NCBI RefSeq assembly: GCF_003597395.2
Contig: NC_133770.1
Span: forward strand, 292,969,478-293,033,477
Reading direction: 5' to 3'
Length of the DNA stretch: 64,000 nt
From: Chelonoidis abingdonii
Taxonomy: Eukaryota > Chordata > Testudines > Testudinidae
Shown: one piece after another, positions 45,045 to 62,844 of the stretch
Numbering within the stretch: position 1 is the first letter of the stretch
Layout: every line of letters starts with the position of its first letter
Made by a program: the position numbers and the translations under genes
Notes under the pieces: generated by a model
What the model was told of the DNA's origin: nothing
The model's database searches: none
Seen by the model: the letters and a program-made list of their open reading frames with translations, nothing else

Positions 45045-45266
45045 GTTCCACCTACTGGTGATGTCTCAGCTGGAGCACTGTGTCTAGTTCTGGATGCCAC
45101 AACTTACAATGTGCACAAATTGGAGAGAGTCCAAATGAGCAACAAAAATGATAAGAGGTCAAAAAACCTGACCTATGAAGAAAGATAAAAAAAGCTGGCC
45201 ATGGTTATTCTTGAGAAAAGAATACTGATGGGTGGGGGATAGGGATTTGACAACAGTGTTCAAATA
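45045..45266 (+). pseudogene. CR1 LINE 3' region, left piece
   Basis: CTCAGCTGGAGCACTGTGTC TAGTTCTGG, then AAATTGGAGAGAGTCCAAAT and ACCTATGAAGAAAGATAAAA follow the end of the CR1 ORF ('LEYC.QFW', 'KLERVQ', 'TYEER'). It is split at 45266 by a hAT MITE. Confidence 0.8.
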
Positions 45267-45274
45267 TGTTGGGG

Positions 45275-45642
45275 CAGCGATCCCCAAAGTTTTTTGTCTA
45301 TGCCCCCCAGGGGTCCATGGTTGGGAGTTGGGACCAGGGTCAGGGCAGGCAGTGCAACTGGAGCCTCAGCCAGGAGCAGAGCTGCGATCAGGAGCAGGCC
45401 TATGGTCAGGGGCAGAAGCCTGGGGTTGTGGAGAGGAGCAGAGCTCCAGCTGGGAGCCAGTGGCTGAAGCCAGAGCCGGATCTGTGGCTGGGACTGGGGC
45501 CGGAGTGGAGATGGGAGCAGAGGAGGGCTGGGTAGCACCCCCTCCTTGCCCTCAATGGGGGCTGGCCTGGGCCCTGCCACACCCCCCAAACATTCCTCTA
45601 TGCCCCCTGTGGGGGGCACACCCTACAGTTTGGGAACCACTG
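45275..45642. mobile_element. hAT-type MITE inside CR1
   Basis: 368 bp, GC-rich. Left end CAGCGATCCCCAAAGTTTT; right end ACAGTTTGGGAACCACTG. Flanks TGTTGGGG (45267-45274) and TGTTAGCG (45643-45650) match at 6 of 8. The ORFs inside (for example 45232-45648) are by-products of repeated CAGGAGCAGAGC-type triplets. Confidence 0.75.
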
Positions 45643-45650
45643 TGTTAGCG

Positions 45651-45955
45651 GCTGTTATAAAGAGGATGGTTATCAATTTTGTCCTTCTTTCAGTGGATAT
45701 GGAGAACAAAGTAATGGTCTTAATCTGCAGCAAGGAAGATTTTGGTTATATGTCAGGAAAAGCTAACTATAAGAATAGTTAAACACTGAAATAGGCCTCC
45801 AAGGGAGGTTGTGGAATCTCCATCACTTGAAGCTTTTAAGAACTGGTTAGACAAACACCTGTCAGGGCTGGTCTATACTTGGTCCTGCCTCAGTGCATGG
45901 GGCTGGACTAGATGACCTCTCGAGGTCTCTTCCAGCTGTAGATTTCCATGCTTTC
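45651..45955 (+). pseudogene. CR1 LINE 3' end, right piece
   Basis: GGAGAACAAAGTAATGGTCT, then GCCTCCAAGGGAGGTTGTGG, GAACTGGTTAGACAAACACC and GGACTAGATGACCTCTCGAG TCTCTTCCAGC: the standard CR1 3' UTR order. It continues the piece ending at 45266. Confidence 0.85.
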
Positions 45956-46043
45956 CTGATTTGGGGGTTCATTTAGCCCTACTCAGGGGTCCTTGTTGCA
46001 TAACTCTTGTCTAATGTGCAGCATAGGACTCAGTATCTCTTCT

Positions 46044-46256
46044 ACAGAAAGGCAGCCTGGTCTGGAGGATCGAGCATAAGATGGTGAGTCAACGAGTCCC
46101 AGGTTTTCATCCTGACCACTGACTAACCATCTTTAAAAATAGGGATAATATTTATCTGCTTACTTCTGAGTTGTGTTCTAAGAATTAATTAGTTCATGTC
46201 TATTCAGTGCTTTGAACATAAAGTGCTATAAAAAAAGGCTTTTATTATTACTCCTA
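46044..46256 (+). repeat. MIR-like SINE, sense
   Basis: GAAAGGCAGCCTGGTCTGGA, then GAGTCAACGAGTCCCAGGTT, AATAGGGATAATATTTATCT and the tail AAGTGCTATAAAAAAAGGCT TTTATTATTA correspond to a MIR-family SINE from its core to its 3' end. Confidence 0.65.
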
Positions 46257-47488
46257 TAAGAATCTTGCTGTCTGCATGGCATGGGCAGCAGCAAACAACA
46301 TTTGTGGGGCCAACTGGAACTAGAAAGAGAGAACCAGATATCGCAAAAGGATATGAAGTGGGTAAAACATCAGATAAAAAACGGAGTACACAAGAAGTGC
46401 TAATGCTCCCATCAATGCCATTTCAGGTGCAGGAGAGGAAAAATATTGTTCTTCACAAAGCAGTAGACTTTTGTCATCAAAATAAAGAGGAACACGGTGT
46501 CACTATAACATTGGCTCCAGAGTATAGAACTAACATGGCCTTCAGCTTCAAAAGCTAATCTGGAAGGTATCCAGAAGAGAGCACCAACAGCACATACACA
46601 AAGAGCCAACAGGGAAATGGCTTGTTTTTGCAAGTTCATGGGAATGAGTTTTGAAACATGATCTTCTCAAATTGTCCGAGATCGTGTCACTGTAAGGAAA
46701 TCAGCAACTACAATGATTAAAGGGCAGGCATCGTCTTTCTGGAGCACAAAGAAGCTCTGGGGACCCTTGTGAAGCTGAAGAGCAACTCCTCAGTCAATTG
46801 CTGATCTGCCAGCAGCCAATGGTCATCAATTCTGGAGCTGCAAGAGAGATCTCGCCCCCTACTGGCTGCTTCACATTGCTCAGCCCTGGCGGAGCAACAG
46901 ACTTCAATTCCACAACTTTCTCCTCTCTATTTAATCTTCATCATAGCTGAAGTTTATCTTCTGGCACCTTTCCTCTGCCCCTGTCCTTAAGTTCTCCTCT
47001 TTTCCCCAGATTTTCATGAGCTCTACTGACTTCTCACTTCCTGTAGTTCAGCGTCACTTCCTCACTCCCCACTTCCACAGTTCCTCTTAGTCTTGGCCAG
47101 CTTCACTTCTCCCCTTGCCCATGGGATACTCTCTCAGTTCTGGTCTACCAGACCATAGCTTTCTCTCTGTTCACATCATTTAAGACTCAGGTCTCATTCA
47201 CATTCACAAGAAGTTGTCGACAATACAATTTAATACATACATCTAAATTGTGTAACCATGTTATCTTCTTGTGTTATCACCTTGCTGTAACTCTGGTTCA
47301 TCAGTACGATCAGCACCACATCCCCTCCTTTCTGTACTGTTAACTCCGACTCATATAATATTATGACTGTAAGCTCTTTGGGACAAGGGCTATATTTTTC
47401 TACCAGTTATATACAATTATTGGTGCACTTTTGTGCACTGTGGTAGTAACAATAGGAGTGCTAGTGTAGTTAGTCCACTGGCTACTCT

Positions 47489-48775
47489 GGGGGGAATTCT
47501 GCACACAATATTTTAAAATTCTTAAAATTCTCAAATTTTATTTGTCAAAATAACACTACGTAATCACCCCAGTAATTATTTTGTAATTTATTTCAAAATA
47601 CCTGTCAGCAAGTATGTCTATATCAATATACACACACATAAAAATTCCCCCTGGAGTAAAGAGTTAAAGAAACCCCTATGACAACCCAGTTCCTATTTCT
47701 CTGCTGCCGCCCACCCAGGAGTCCAGCTGGTGGGCCAGAAACTCACAGCCCCTTCTCCAAGTCCAGCTGCGAGGCGCCCCGCAGTCAATACACTCAACCC
47801 GCACCGCGAGCCCAGCTGTGAGGCACCCCCCATCCCAGACACCGCACAACCTCCTCCCAGAGCCCACCATGCCCCCCCCATCCCAGATGCCCCCGCCTCC
47901 GCCCCTTGTGCCGGCTCCGCAGCTCTCACTGACTGGGAACTGCGACCAATAGGAGCTGTGGGTGTGGTGCCTGTGGGCGTGAGGGCACCCTGAACTGCAC
48001 CCCGAACGCTCTTCCACACCACAACCCCATGTCCCCCCTACAGCCAAACTCCCTCCTGCACTCCCCCAACACCAACCCCCTTGCCCCAGCCCACTCCTTC
48101 ATCCCAAGGCCCCCATCACTGGCCCCACCCCAGCCAGAGTCCCCCTCCACCCCAACCCCCTGCCTCAGCCCAGAGCCCTCTCCTGCACCCCAAACTCCTC
48201 ATTGCCAGCCCCACCCCAGAGCCCGCAACCCCAGTCGGAGCCCTCAGACACCTCCTGCACCCCAATCCCCCTTCCCCCCCGCTCCAGCCTGGTGAAAATT
48301 AGTGAGGGTGGGGGAGAGCAAGCAATGAAGGGAGAAGGGATAGAGAGAGCGGGTTCAGGGCCTCAGAGAAGGGATGGGGCCTAGGGGAAAGGGCAGGGCA
48401 GAGGTGTTCGATTTTGTGCAATTGGAAAGTTGGCAACCCTACTCCAGAGTCCAACTGTGGCCCCCAGAGCCCAGACATCTACCCCCTCCCTCCCAGAACC
48501 CAGTCGTGCCCCGCCTCCAGCCCAGATGCCCATCCCCCTACTGCCCAGGGATCCTATGCGTTTCCTGCACGCCACCGTCTCCTTCTCTCAGGAGAACTGC
48601 AGCTGCCAGGAACTCTCTACTCCCCCATCCCATTGTCTTCTGTGTGTGAGCTGGGCTCTGCCTGGTCCAGCGGCCCCTAGTGATGGTAAGCAGCACTGCA
48701 GCCCATTTCTGTGGAGGGAAAGGAAATTATGCGCAAAACCCATTAATTTCTGCAAAATTCTGCACTGCGCAGTGC
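47489..48775. repeat. Large noncoding repeat with 'aattctgca' ends and C-rich core
   Basis: Starts GGGGGGAATTCTGCACACAA with AT-rich ATTTTAAAATTCTTAAAATT, then a C-rich core (about 47700-48660) with countless CCC and CAGCCC runs, ending TTTCTGCAAAATTCTGCACT. The ends are weakly inverted (GAATTCTGCAC against AGTGCAGAATTT). It resembles a dispersed turtle repeat; probably a nonautonomous DNA element, class unproven. Proline-rich ORFs here are composition artefacts. Confidence 0.5.
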
Positions 48776-48934
48776 TAGTATTTTTAATTGTCTTGAACTG
48801 CTGTAAGCGGGGTTTGACAAGATAATGTTTCAAGCACTGGGAGCTAGTTTACACAGGTCTTCCACCAATGGAGCTCACCAGCAGTAAGGCAATAGTGGGA
48901 TATTTCAAGAAAAAAGTGGTTACTTAAACACAGA

Positions 48935-49783
48935 TGTAATAAGCCTCTGTCCCAAATCTGGACCTTAGCGTCCAAAATCTGGGGGCTTAGCATGAAACTC
49001 CCCCAAGCTCATTACCAGCTTGGATCTGATCTCGCTGCCACCAATCAGGATTCAGGGCTCCTGATTGCCCCTGGGGTCGCCCAAACCTATCCCTGGGGGA
49101 CTCCCCAAGACCCAGAACCCCTGGGTCTCCCACCAAAGGAAAAACAAGTTCCTCCCCTTGTCTCCTTTATGTTATCCCCAACTTTCCCTCTCCCTGGGTT
49201 AGCCTGGGCGATACTGTACGAAAGCTCCTTGAATACAAACCAGAGAAGGCAATTTACCTCCCCCTGAGGCTATGCATTCAAACCTAGTCAAGCTAACACA
49301 AAAAGAGATTCTCCCCCTCCCTTCGTTCCTAGCCTTAACCAGAGAAAAACCTCACGCAGGTTTTAAAAAGAAAGCTTTATATAAAAAAGAAACAACACAT
49401 AACATAATCACTGCATTAAGATGACATAATACAGGGCTATGGCTTATAAGAAAATATGAATAACCAGTCTGATTCAAAAAGAGATCCAATTTGAAACATT
49501 CCAGCAAACTCCACACATGTAAATACAAAACAAAACATATAACAGCCTATTGCTTTGCTACCTTTGTACTCACAACTTGGGGGAACTGAATTAGAAGTTT
49601 GAAGATAGAAAAGAAAAGCTGTTCCTTCATAGCCGAGAGAAACAAAAAGAGTGAAAAAAAGCCAAAACCTCCAGAGGTTCCCTCCCCTGCTTGAACAATC
49701 CGGTTCTGATTGGTCCTCTGGTCAGGTGTTTGGTTCCCCTTTCAGGTAAAGAAACATTAACCCTTAGCTATCTATTTATGACA
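48935..49783 (-). mobile_element. Solo LTR (TGTCATAAACAG... family), copy 3, antisense
   Basis: 849 bp. The minus strand begins TGTCATAAATAGATAGCTAA and the plus strand begins TGTAATAAGCCTCTGTCCC. ACAGA lies on both sides (48930-48934 and 49784-49788). The right-hand ACAGA overlaps the very 3' end of the CR1 that follows, so the LTR landed at the CR1 terminus. Same AAAGCTTTATATAAAAAAG (polyadenylation region, antisense) as the other copies. Confidence 0.87.
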
Positions 49784-50668
49784 ACAGAATCATAGATATT
49801 AGGGTGAAGGGGCCTTAGGAGATCATCCAGTCCAACTCCCTGTCAAAGCAGAACCAATTCCCAACTAAATCATACCCAGCCAGGCTTTGTCAACCTGACC
49901 TTAAAAACTGTAAGGAAGGAGATTCCATCTCCCTAGGTACCCATTCAGTGCTTCACCACACTCCTAGTGAAAAGTTTTTCCTAATATCCAATCTAGAACT
50001 CCCCACTAGCAACTTGAGACCATTAATTCTGTTCTGTCATCAGGTACCACTGAGAACATCTAGATGCATCCTCTTTAGGACCCCTTCTAGATAGTTGAAA
50101 CAGCTATCAAATCCCCTCTTCTTCTTTTCTGCAGACTAAACAATCCCAGTTCCTTCGGTCTCTCCCTCATAGTCATGTGCTCCAGCCCCTAATCATTTCT
50201 TGCCCTCCGCTGGACTCTTTCAATTTTTCCACATCCTTCTTGTAGTGTGGGGCCCAAAACTGGACACAGTACTCCAGATGAGGTCCTCACCAATGTTGAA
50301 TAGAGGGGAATGATCACGTCCCTCTATCTGCTGCAATGCCCCCTACTTATACAGTCCCAAATGGCGTTAGTCTTCTTGGCAACAAGGACACACTGTTGAC
50401 TCATATCCAGCTTCTCGTCCACTGTAACACCCTAGGTCCTTTTCTGCAGAACTGCTTCCTAGCCATTCAGTCTCTAGTCTGTAACAGTGAATAGGATTCT
50501 CCTGTCCAAAGTGCAGGACTCTGCACTTGTCCTTGTTGAACCTCATCAGGTTTCTTTTGGCCCAGTCCTCTAATTTGTCTAGGTCCCTCTGTATCCTATC
50601 CCTACCCTCCAGCGTATCTACCACTCCTTCAAGTTTAGTGTCATCTGCAAACCTGTCTTTATACAAAA
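49784..50668 (-). pseudogene. CR1 LINE 3' part, antisense
   Basis: Starts ACAGAATCATAGATATTAGG (reversed CR1 terminus) and continues through TTCCTAATATCCAATCTAGA and CTGCAGACTAAACAATCCC. Minus frame 50690-50367 encodes [39 protein letters not shown] and [10 protein letters not shown]: the RT end of a subfamily close to the 17.5 kb copy. Confidence 0.9.
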
Positions 50669-51354
50669 ACAGAGTAGAGGAGGAACCCAAACTAATACTG
50701 TGCTATTAAAATATTACAGAGATCAAAAGTTCCCCATTTAGCTAAGGAGAGGGATTCATAATTTATATTAGAATTCTGCATAGCTTATATTTTAATTGCT
50801 AATGTTTCACCCTGATATATGCTTTCCTAACTTTTCAGTGCTTGCAAAAGCTGGATTATGAAAATAAAATATGATACAAAACAGAATGTGGAGTTGAGAA
50901 GAAAAGAAACACTAAATTATCCAGCACTGAATTATTCACCAGACGTTCTCAGATTTGTAGAGCTAATTTGAATATATAACATTTTAGGCAGGACGTTTTG
51001 GATCAATTTAATAGGATCTCTGCAAATATTTTGTCAAGATTTACATATATATAAGTACCACTCTGCCACATACTTATTCAGCAGTATATTAGTGAAAGGT
51101 TTTAGAAGTAAAAATATTGTAAAGATAAATGGAATAAAGGTCTTGAAAAATCAAATTTGGTTTCCAAAGCTTATCTTGAGTCAGGAAAACAAAGCAGACT
51201 ACACTGTAAATGGGTTCTCAACGTACATCATACATAAGATAATTAATTTTCTTATTATACAAATAAGCACCCCTCATCATTCTTCAGAGAATCACATAGA
51301 GCTTTACAAATATATAATTTATCCTTACAAAATTCCAGTAATATACCAGAAGTA

Positions 51355-51430
51355 GCATCCCCATTTCACAGATGGGGAAAGTGAAATACAGGGTGGTTAA
51401 GTGATTAACCAAAGGCCACAGACAGTTAAC
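51355..51430 (-). repeat. MIR-like scrap
   Basis: CATCCCCATTTCACAGATGG GGAAAGTG, then TTAAGTGATTAACCAAAGGC: antisense MIR phrase for the 'ccccattttacagatgggg' and 'gacttgcccaagg' sections. Confidence 0.5.
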
Positions 51431-51759
51431 TTTATAGCTAGAATTATAAGCACAGCTTGTATATGAGGGAAAATAATTATTATGGCTTTATCAAACTCAA
51501 GAGAGTATATGTGATCCAAGCACCTCTTGGTGGCAATTGGCCGAGGGGATGCAGAGGATGTTACAGAGATCCCCTGGGTCAGATATATGCATAATAGTTC
51601 TCTAGAGGATGGCTTTAAGACTGCTACCAAAAGGCAACAGCCCACTGGTCAACATAATCACTGCAAAATGTATTTCAGATAATATTTGAGGAATTATGTA
51701 TCTATACAGAAAATTATGTTCTTAAGGTCTAGGCGTTAAGGCAGGCCACCATGACTCTC

Positions 51760-52475
51760 GGTAATAAGGGTTAATTACTTGCACCGCCAAAAATATACAC
51801 CTTATTTCCAGTTTGAATTTGTCTAGTTTCAACTTCCAGCCACTGGATTGTTTTATACCTTTCTCTGCTAGATTGAAGGCCCTATTATTAAATATTTGTT
51901 CCCCACATAGATATTTATAGACAGTAATCAAGTCACCCCTTAACCTTCTCTGTTAAGCTAAATAGATTGAGCTCTATGAATCTATTGCTATACAGCATGT
52001 TTTCAAATCCTTTAATCATTCTCTTGGCTCTTCTCTGAACCTTCTCCAATTTATCAACATCCTTCTTGAATTGTGCACACCAGAACGGGAAACAGTATTC
52101 CAGCAGTGGTCACAGCAGCAGCAAACACAGAGGTAAAATCCGTCTACTCCTACTAGAGGGTCTCCCGTTTATGCACCCCAGGACCATATTAGCTCTTTTG
52201 GCCACAGCATCAACTGGGGAGCTCATGTTCAGCTGATCATCAACCATGACCCTCAAATCTTTTTCAGAGTCATTGCTCTCCAGGACAGAGTCCTCCATTC
52301 TGTATGTATGGCCTACACTCTTGTCACTGATAAAAACGTTAAGTAGCGTAAGGCCAAAATCCTGATACCTAAGGGTTCTCACTGGAAACACCTGCTTGCT
52401 GACAATTCCTTGTTTACAATTACATTTTGAGACCTATCAGTTAGCCAGTTTCTAATCCATTTGACACGGGATATG
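51760..52475 (-). pseudogene. CR1 LINE (diverged subfamily) 3' part, antisense
   Basis: Reads reversed CR1 3' sequence: CAGTAATCAAGTCACCCCTT, then GGCTCTTCTCTGAACCTTCT and CAGCAGTGGTCACAGCAGC. Minus 52391-52110 encodes VLESNDSEKDLRVMVDDQLN and KRANMVLGCINGRPSSRSR, the CR1 'EKDLGV.VD..L..S.QC...KKAN..LGCI' block. Confidence 0.8.
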
Positions 52476-53214
52476 TTAATTTTATACCATTTTAATTTTT
52501 TAAATCTAAATGTCATGTGTTATCAAAACAAACTGCATACAAAAGTTTAAAAAAATATCAAGTTAGTTTGACAGGCTCTATAGTCCATAAACACACATTG
52601 ATTTGCATTAACTGTAAACCTATACTGATTTGCATTAATTAACATGTTGGACAGCTGACCCCCATGAAGCACAAACCAGGCTTCCTCAGACTCAGAGCTG
52701 GTGGTAGCGAGGTGTCTCACAACTCAGAGTACCCCTGAGAAGCACCACAGTATAATCAAATGAAAATACACACAGAACTAAATAAGAATGTAACAGACCG
52801 AAGCTTATACAGCTGAGGCTGTCTGCCCAAGTCTCCTGGGAATCTCTTCCAGTCGCTGCGAGACTTACATACTCAAGAAGGTACGTAACTGACTGTTTAC
52901 CCCCTATTTCGCCAGCTATTCCTTTCTGAACTCTTTTTTTGCCCCCATTTTTCATAGGAAATACCAGTTTTTCCTTGGTATTGTGCCTAATTTCTGTTTA
53001 ACTCTGTGAAAGACCACAGTGTCACCAACACTGCTGCATTCAGATCTGGATGCTTTATTGATAATAGAATCAATAATAAAGGATTGTTACTATGGTGTAC
53101 CTTCTGAGGAGATTCTAGGATTTTGTATCAGAACTCCAGTCTACTTCTAATTTCAAGGATATTTTACTTACTGATGTTATGTATCTGCAGATCTCAATCT
53201 TTAATAAACTGGAG

Positions 53215-53490
53215 CCAAAATTTTCAAACTTGAGTGCCTTAAAATTAGACATATAATTATATTTTTTTCCATTTCCTAAATAACAGATAACTATTTTCAG
53301 AAGTGTTGAGCACCAGCAGCTCACACTGACTTCAATAGGATAAACTGTGGGATTTCTGTGCCACTTTTATTTAGGAGCCTACCTATGTATTGAGAGTGGA
53401 CACCTTCAAGTACTTCGTGGTTTAGGAGCACAAATCCCAGTGACTTTCAGTGGAACGTGTGCTCTAGAATTCCTTAGGTAGTTTTGAAAG
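53215..53490. repeat. Diverged amniote repeat with palindromic motifs
   Basis: CCAAAATTTTCAAACTTGAG, then TCAGAAGTGTTGAGCACCAG and CTGACTTCAATAGGATAAAC, then TTTAGGAGCC TACC twice in related form (about 53370 and 53420). Same broad family as 22155-22262, strongly decayed. Confidence 0.45.
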
Positions 53491-53957
53491 TTTCCTCCCT
53501 AGATGCCAAACTCAAGGCACTCCAGTCTGAAATCTGTGACCACGGTAATTAAAAGAAAAGTGAAATTTCTGTACTGTCTTAAGAGAGATGGACTGTATCA
53601 GGGATCCCCAATGTTGGGGACCACTGGACTATATGATCTAGCAAGTTCTTTCCATCTCTAACTCTGAGGATCCCTAACATACCTACCTATGCCTATAAAC
53701 ACACTCTTAATACAGCCTTTGGGGGGCCCGCTTTGGATCTCAATTACACTGGATTTAGTGTCAAGTATAGTTCCTCTGATTTAAGTGGAGACAGTCTAGA
53801 TTTACCAGACTGTAACAGCAACTCGGTTCTTTAAAGGCCCTAGCCAAGCACACTAGGCAGTGTACTTTCCTTGGAAAGAAAACGATTGTATGAAAGACAC
53901 AATCAAATCACATTTCTAATCAAAGAAATAATAATTTAAAAAAATAAAAACACCCTA

Positions 53958-56143
<2,186 letters not shown>

Positions 56144-56437
56144 TTAGGGCCAAGTCCTAGCTCCAGCAAACAACTCGGTCAGGCTTTGTACAAGAAACCT
56201 CTGTGGATGTCCTTTGGCTCCTACACCTTCTTTCCTGTAAGAATGAGTGGGTGAGGAAGAAATAACGGCTAGCAGACCTGCAGTGTTGTGAACAGACTCA
56301 TCCAGCACCATTTCAGAGGGTTCCTCATCCCCTCTACAGAAGTCATGGAAATCTGCAATCTTCCTTGCAACAGAAACACCATAGTTTTACTGGAGGGAGG
56401 GCCCTGTGTGACTGAAAAGAGCAGGATTTGCTGCTAA

Positions 56438-56661
56438 GGCTACAGCTACACAGCAATCAGCACTATACTGCTAAAAATAGAGGTGTAGGTGTTGCGGTTT
56501 GGACTTTGAAGCCTGGGAAGGGGTGGGCTTCAGAGCCTGAGCTCCAGCCTGAGCCACAATGTCTACATGGCTCTTTTAAGAACTGTAGCACGAGCCTCAG
56601 AAGCCTGACTCTTTCAACTTCAATTCTGAGACTCACTACCACAGGCTGCACAGATGTACCC
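56438..56661. mobile_element. Harbinger-like MITE with TAA duplication
   Basis: 224 bp. Left end GGCTACAGCTACACAGCAAT after TAA (56435-56437); right end GCTGCACAGATGTACCC before TAA (56662-56664). The reverse of the right end, GGGTACATCTGTGCAGC, is a decayed match to the left. The interior has CTTTGAAGCCTGGGAAGGGG and GCTCCAGCCTGAGCC, repeated in part. Confidence 0.65.
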
Positions 56662-57167
56662 TAAATGTACATACATTGGATGAGCTTCTCCATTCCTGTT
56701 TCAAGTTAATGCTTTTTATCTGAAGGTATTTAAACTACTACAATTAGCAATTATTTGTACCAAGCTTGAAGCTACCATACACAATCTCACATATGGAGCA
56801 ACTGTTTTTTAACTGAACCATGAAAAAGTTAGCTTGTTTGTTCTAAATTTAAAAGAATGCAACAAATATTTGATGGTTTCAGGTAAATTTCTCCTTTCAC
56901 CTTTGTAAGGAAGTAGATGAAGGTATTTTGTTCACATTATTATGGGACATCACAGACACCATGAGCCCTACTGGAGAACAGGGGGGAGGGGCCAGGTAAG
57001 GCGCTTTTAAAGTATGTGCAAATTTAGAAACATGTAAAATATTTTTGCATATTGAGAGACAAAAAAAATTATAAACATTGTTCCTAAATGTGCACCCTAT
57101 CACTAAAAATGCTATTTACTTGACCCTCTATAAAAACAAATTGTATTCTGTCAGGGTCCTTATATAT

Positions 57168-57543
57168 CAGCGGTTCTCAAACTGTGGGTTGGGGCCCCAG
57201 AGTGCGTCGCGACCCCCTTTGAACAGGGTCACTAGGGTTGGCTTAGACTTGCTGGGGCCCTGGGCTGAAACCCGAGTCCCACTGCCCAGGGCCAAAGACA
57301 AAATCCGACAGCTTCAGCCCTGGGTTGTGGGGCTCAGGTTACAGTCCCCCTGCCTGGGGATAAAGCCCTTGAGCTTCAGCTTTGGCCCCCCTGCCCAGAG
57401 CAGTGGGGCTTGGGCTTTGGCCCCCCCCACCTGGGGCAGTGTGGCTCAGGTGGGCTCAGGCTACGGTGCTCCCTCCTGGGGTCATTAAGTAATTTTTTGT
57501 TCTCAAAAGGGGGACGCGGTGCAATGAAGTTTGAGACCCCTTG
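57168..57543. mobile_element. hAT-type MITE
   Basis: 376 bp, GC-rich interior. Left end CAGCGGTTCTCAAACTGTGG; right end GAAGTTTGAGACCCCTTG. Flanks TTATATAT (57160-57167) and CTATATAT (57544-57551) match at 7 of 8. The interior has several GGGGCTCAGG/GGGCTTTGGCC-type repeats, as in other long hAT MITEs. Confidence 0.85.
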
Positions 57544-57783
57544 CTATATATCATGCATTGTGGGGCATCACATCGGAGCTCGAGCCAGTCAACTTCAGTC
57601 TGGGAAATCCCAAAGGGAAAAAAACTGTATGTTTCAAACCTTTTGTGTAGTGAATATCTCTATCCCAAACTCATTGAAAACAATCTGCAGGTCCCTTGAA
57701 CTCGCCCTCCGGTACCTGGGCTGTGGCATGAATATGGGCATATGTTAAATGAGCTTCAAAATCGCCGATAATCTTTGATACTT

Positions 57784-58092
57784 TAAGGACCTGTCTACAC
57801 GAACATTTAATTTGCTGCCAAGTGGGGTGTGAATCTACCTTGCACTGGCTGTGCACTAACTGTCCCTGTGGACCCAACCATCTGGGTGGACTCTGCTGAT
57901 GCACCCTAATAGTTCGTTAGTAGGCTTTCATCTACTCCGCTTTGAAATGGGAGCAGATTAAGGCACATTAACAAACTCTTAGTGTGCACTGGCAGGGTCC
58001 ACATGGGCAGTTAGTGCGTGGCAGGCTAGTGTGGGGTAGATTCACACTCCAACTTGCTACAAACTAAATGGTCATGCAGACAAGTCCAAAGA
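57784..58092. mobile_element. Long palindromic MITE
   Basis: Left GGACCTGTCTACACGAACAT TTAATTTG; right CAAACTAAATGGTCATGCAG ACAAGTCC, its complement with few changes. The inverted relation extends inward (GGTGTGAATCTACC against GGTAGATTCACACTCC; CAGGGTCCACATGGGCAGTT against AACTGTCCCTGTGGACCC), so nearly the whole element can fold back. Edges are approximate. Confidence 0.7.
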
Positions 58093-58336
58093 GTTGCAAA
58101 AAAAAAAGCAGTATAATGCTGCCCCCAAACTGGAATTATATCCATAAATGAACTTCCTGTCTTTCACCTATTTAAATAACCATGTGATTTTTTTAAACAG
58201 CTCTATGTGCGACTTTATTTGCATGTTAAACTATTTTACTTTGTATTTTTATGTAATTAACCAGATTTCCTTAAACTAATTGTTTTGATCCTTTCAACTC
58301 CTTAGCATACACTCAACTACTTTGATTGTCAAATCA

Positions 58337-62596
<4,260 letters not shown>

Positions 62597-62844
62597 TCAT
62601 TTAACAAGCTTTTACTGTAGGTCTGAACCAATGGTCATGTAAGGACATATAACCAGATTGTTTTGGGTCTGATTCTCCATTGCCTTGAATATTGTTTAGT
62701 CTTTTACACCTATGCAGAGAGAGTCTAAAATGCTATCTGATCAGAATACTCTCTTTACACTGATGTAATTAACTACAATGTATAATGTATATCTTGACCA
62801 GCCACAGAGTATTAGTTATTTTTAAATGACGTATGGATGATAGG

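Noticed and set aside
46265..46558. 97-codon ORF after the MIR-like SINE
   Set aside because: No recognisable family and no splice or promoter context; treated as chance.
48029..48825. Several proline-rich ORFs
   Set aside because: Caused by the C-rich composition of the repeat; open in several frames at once.
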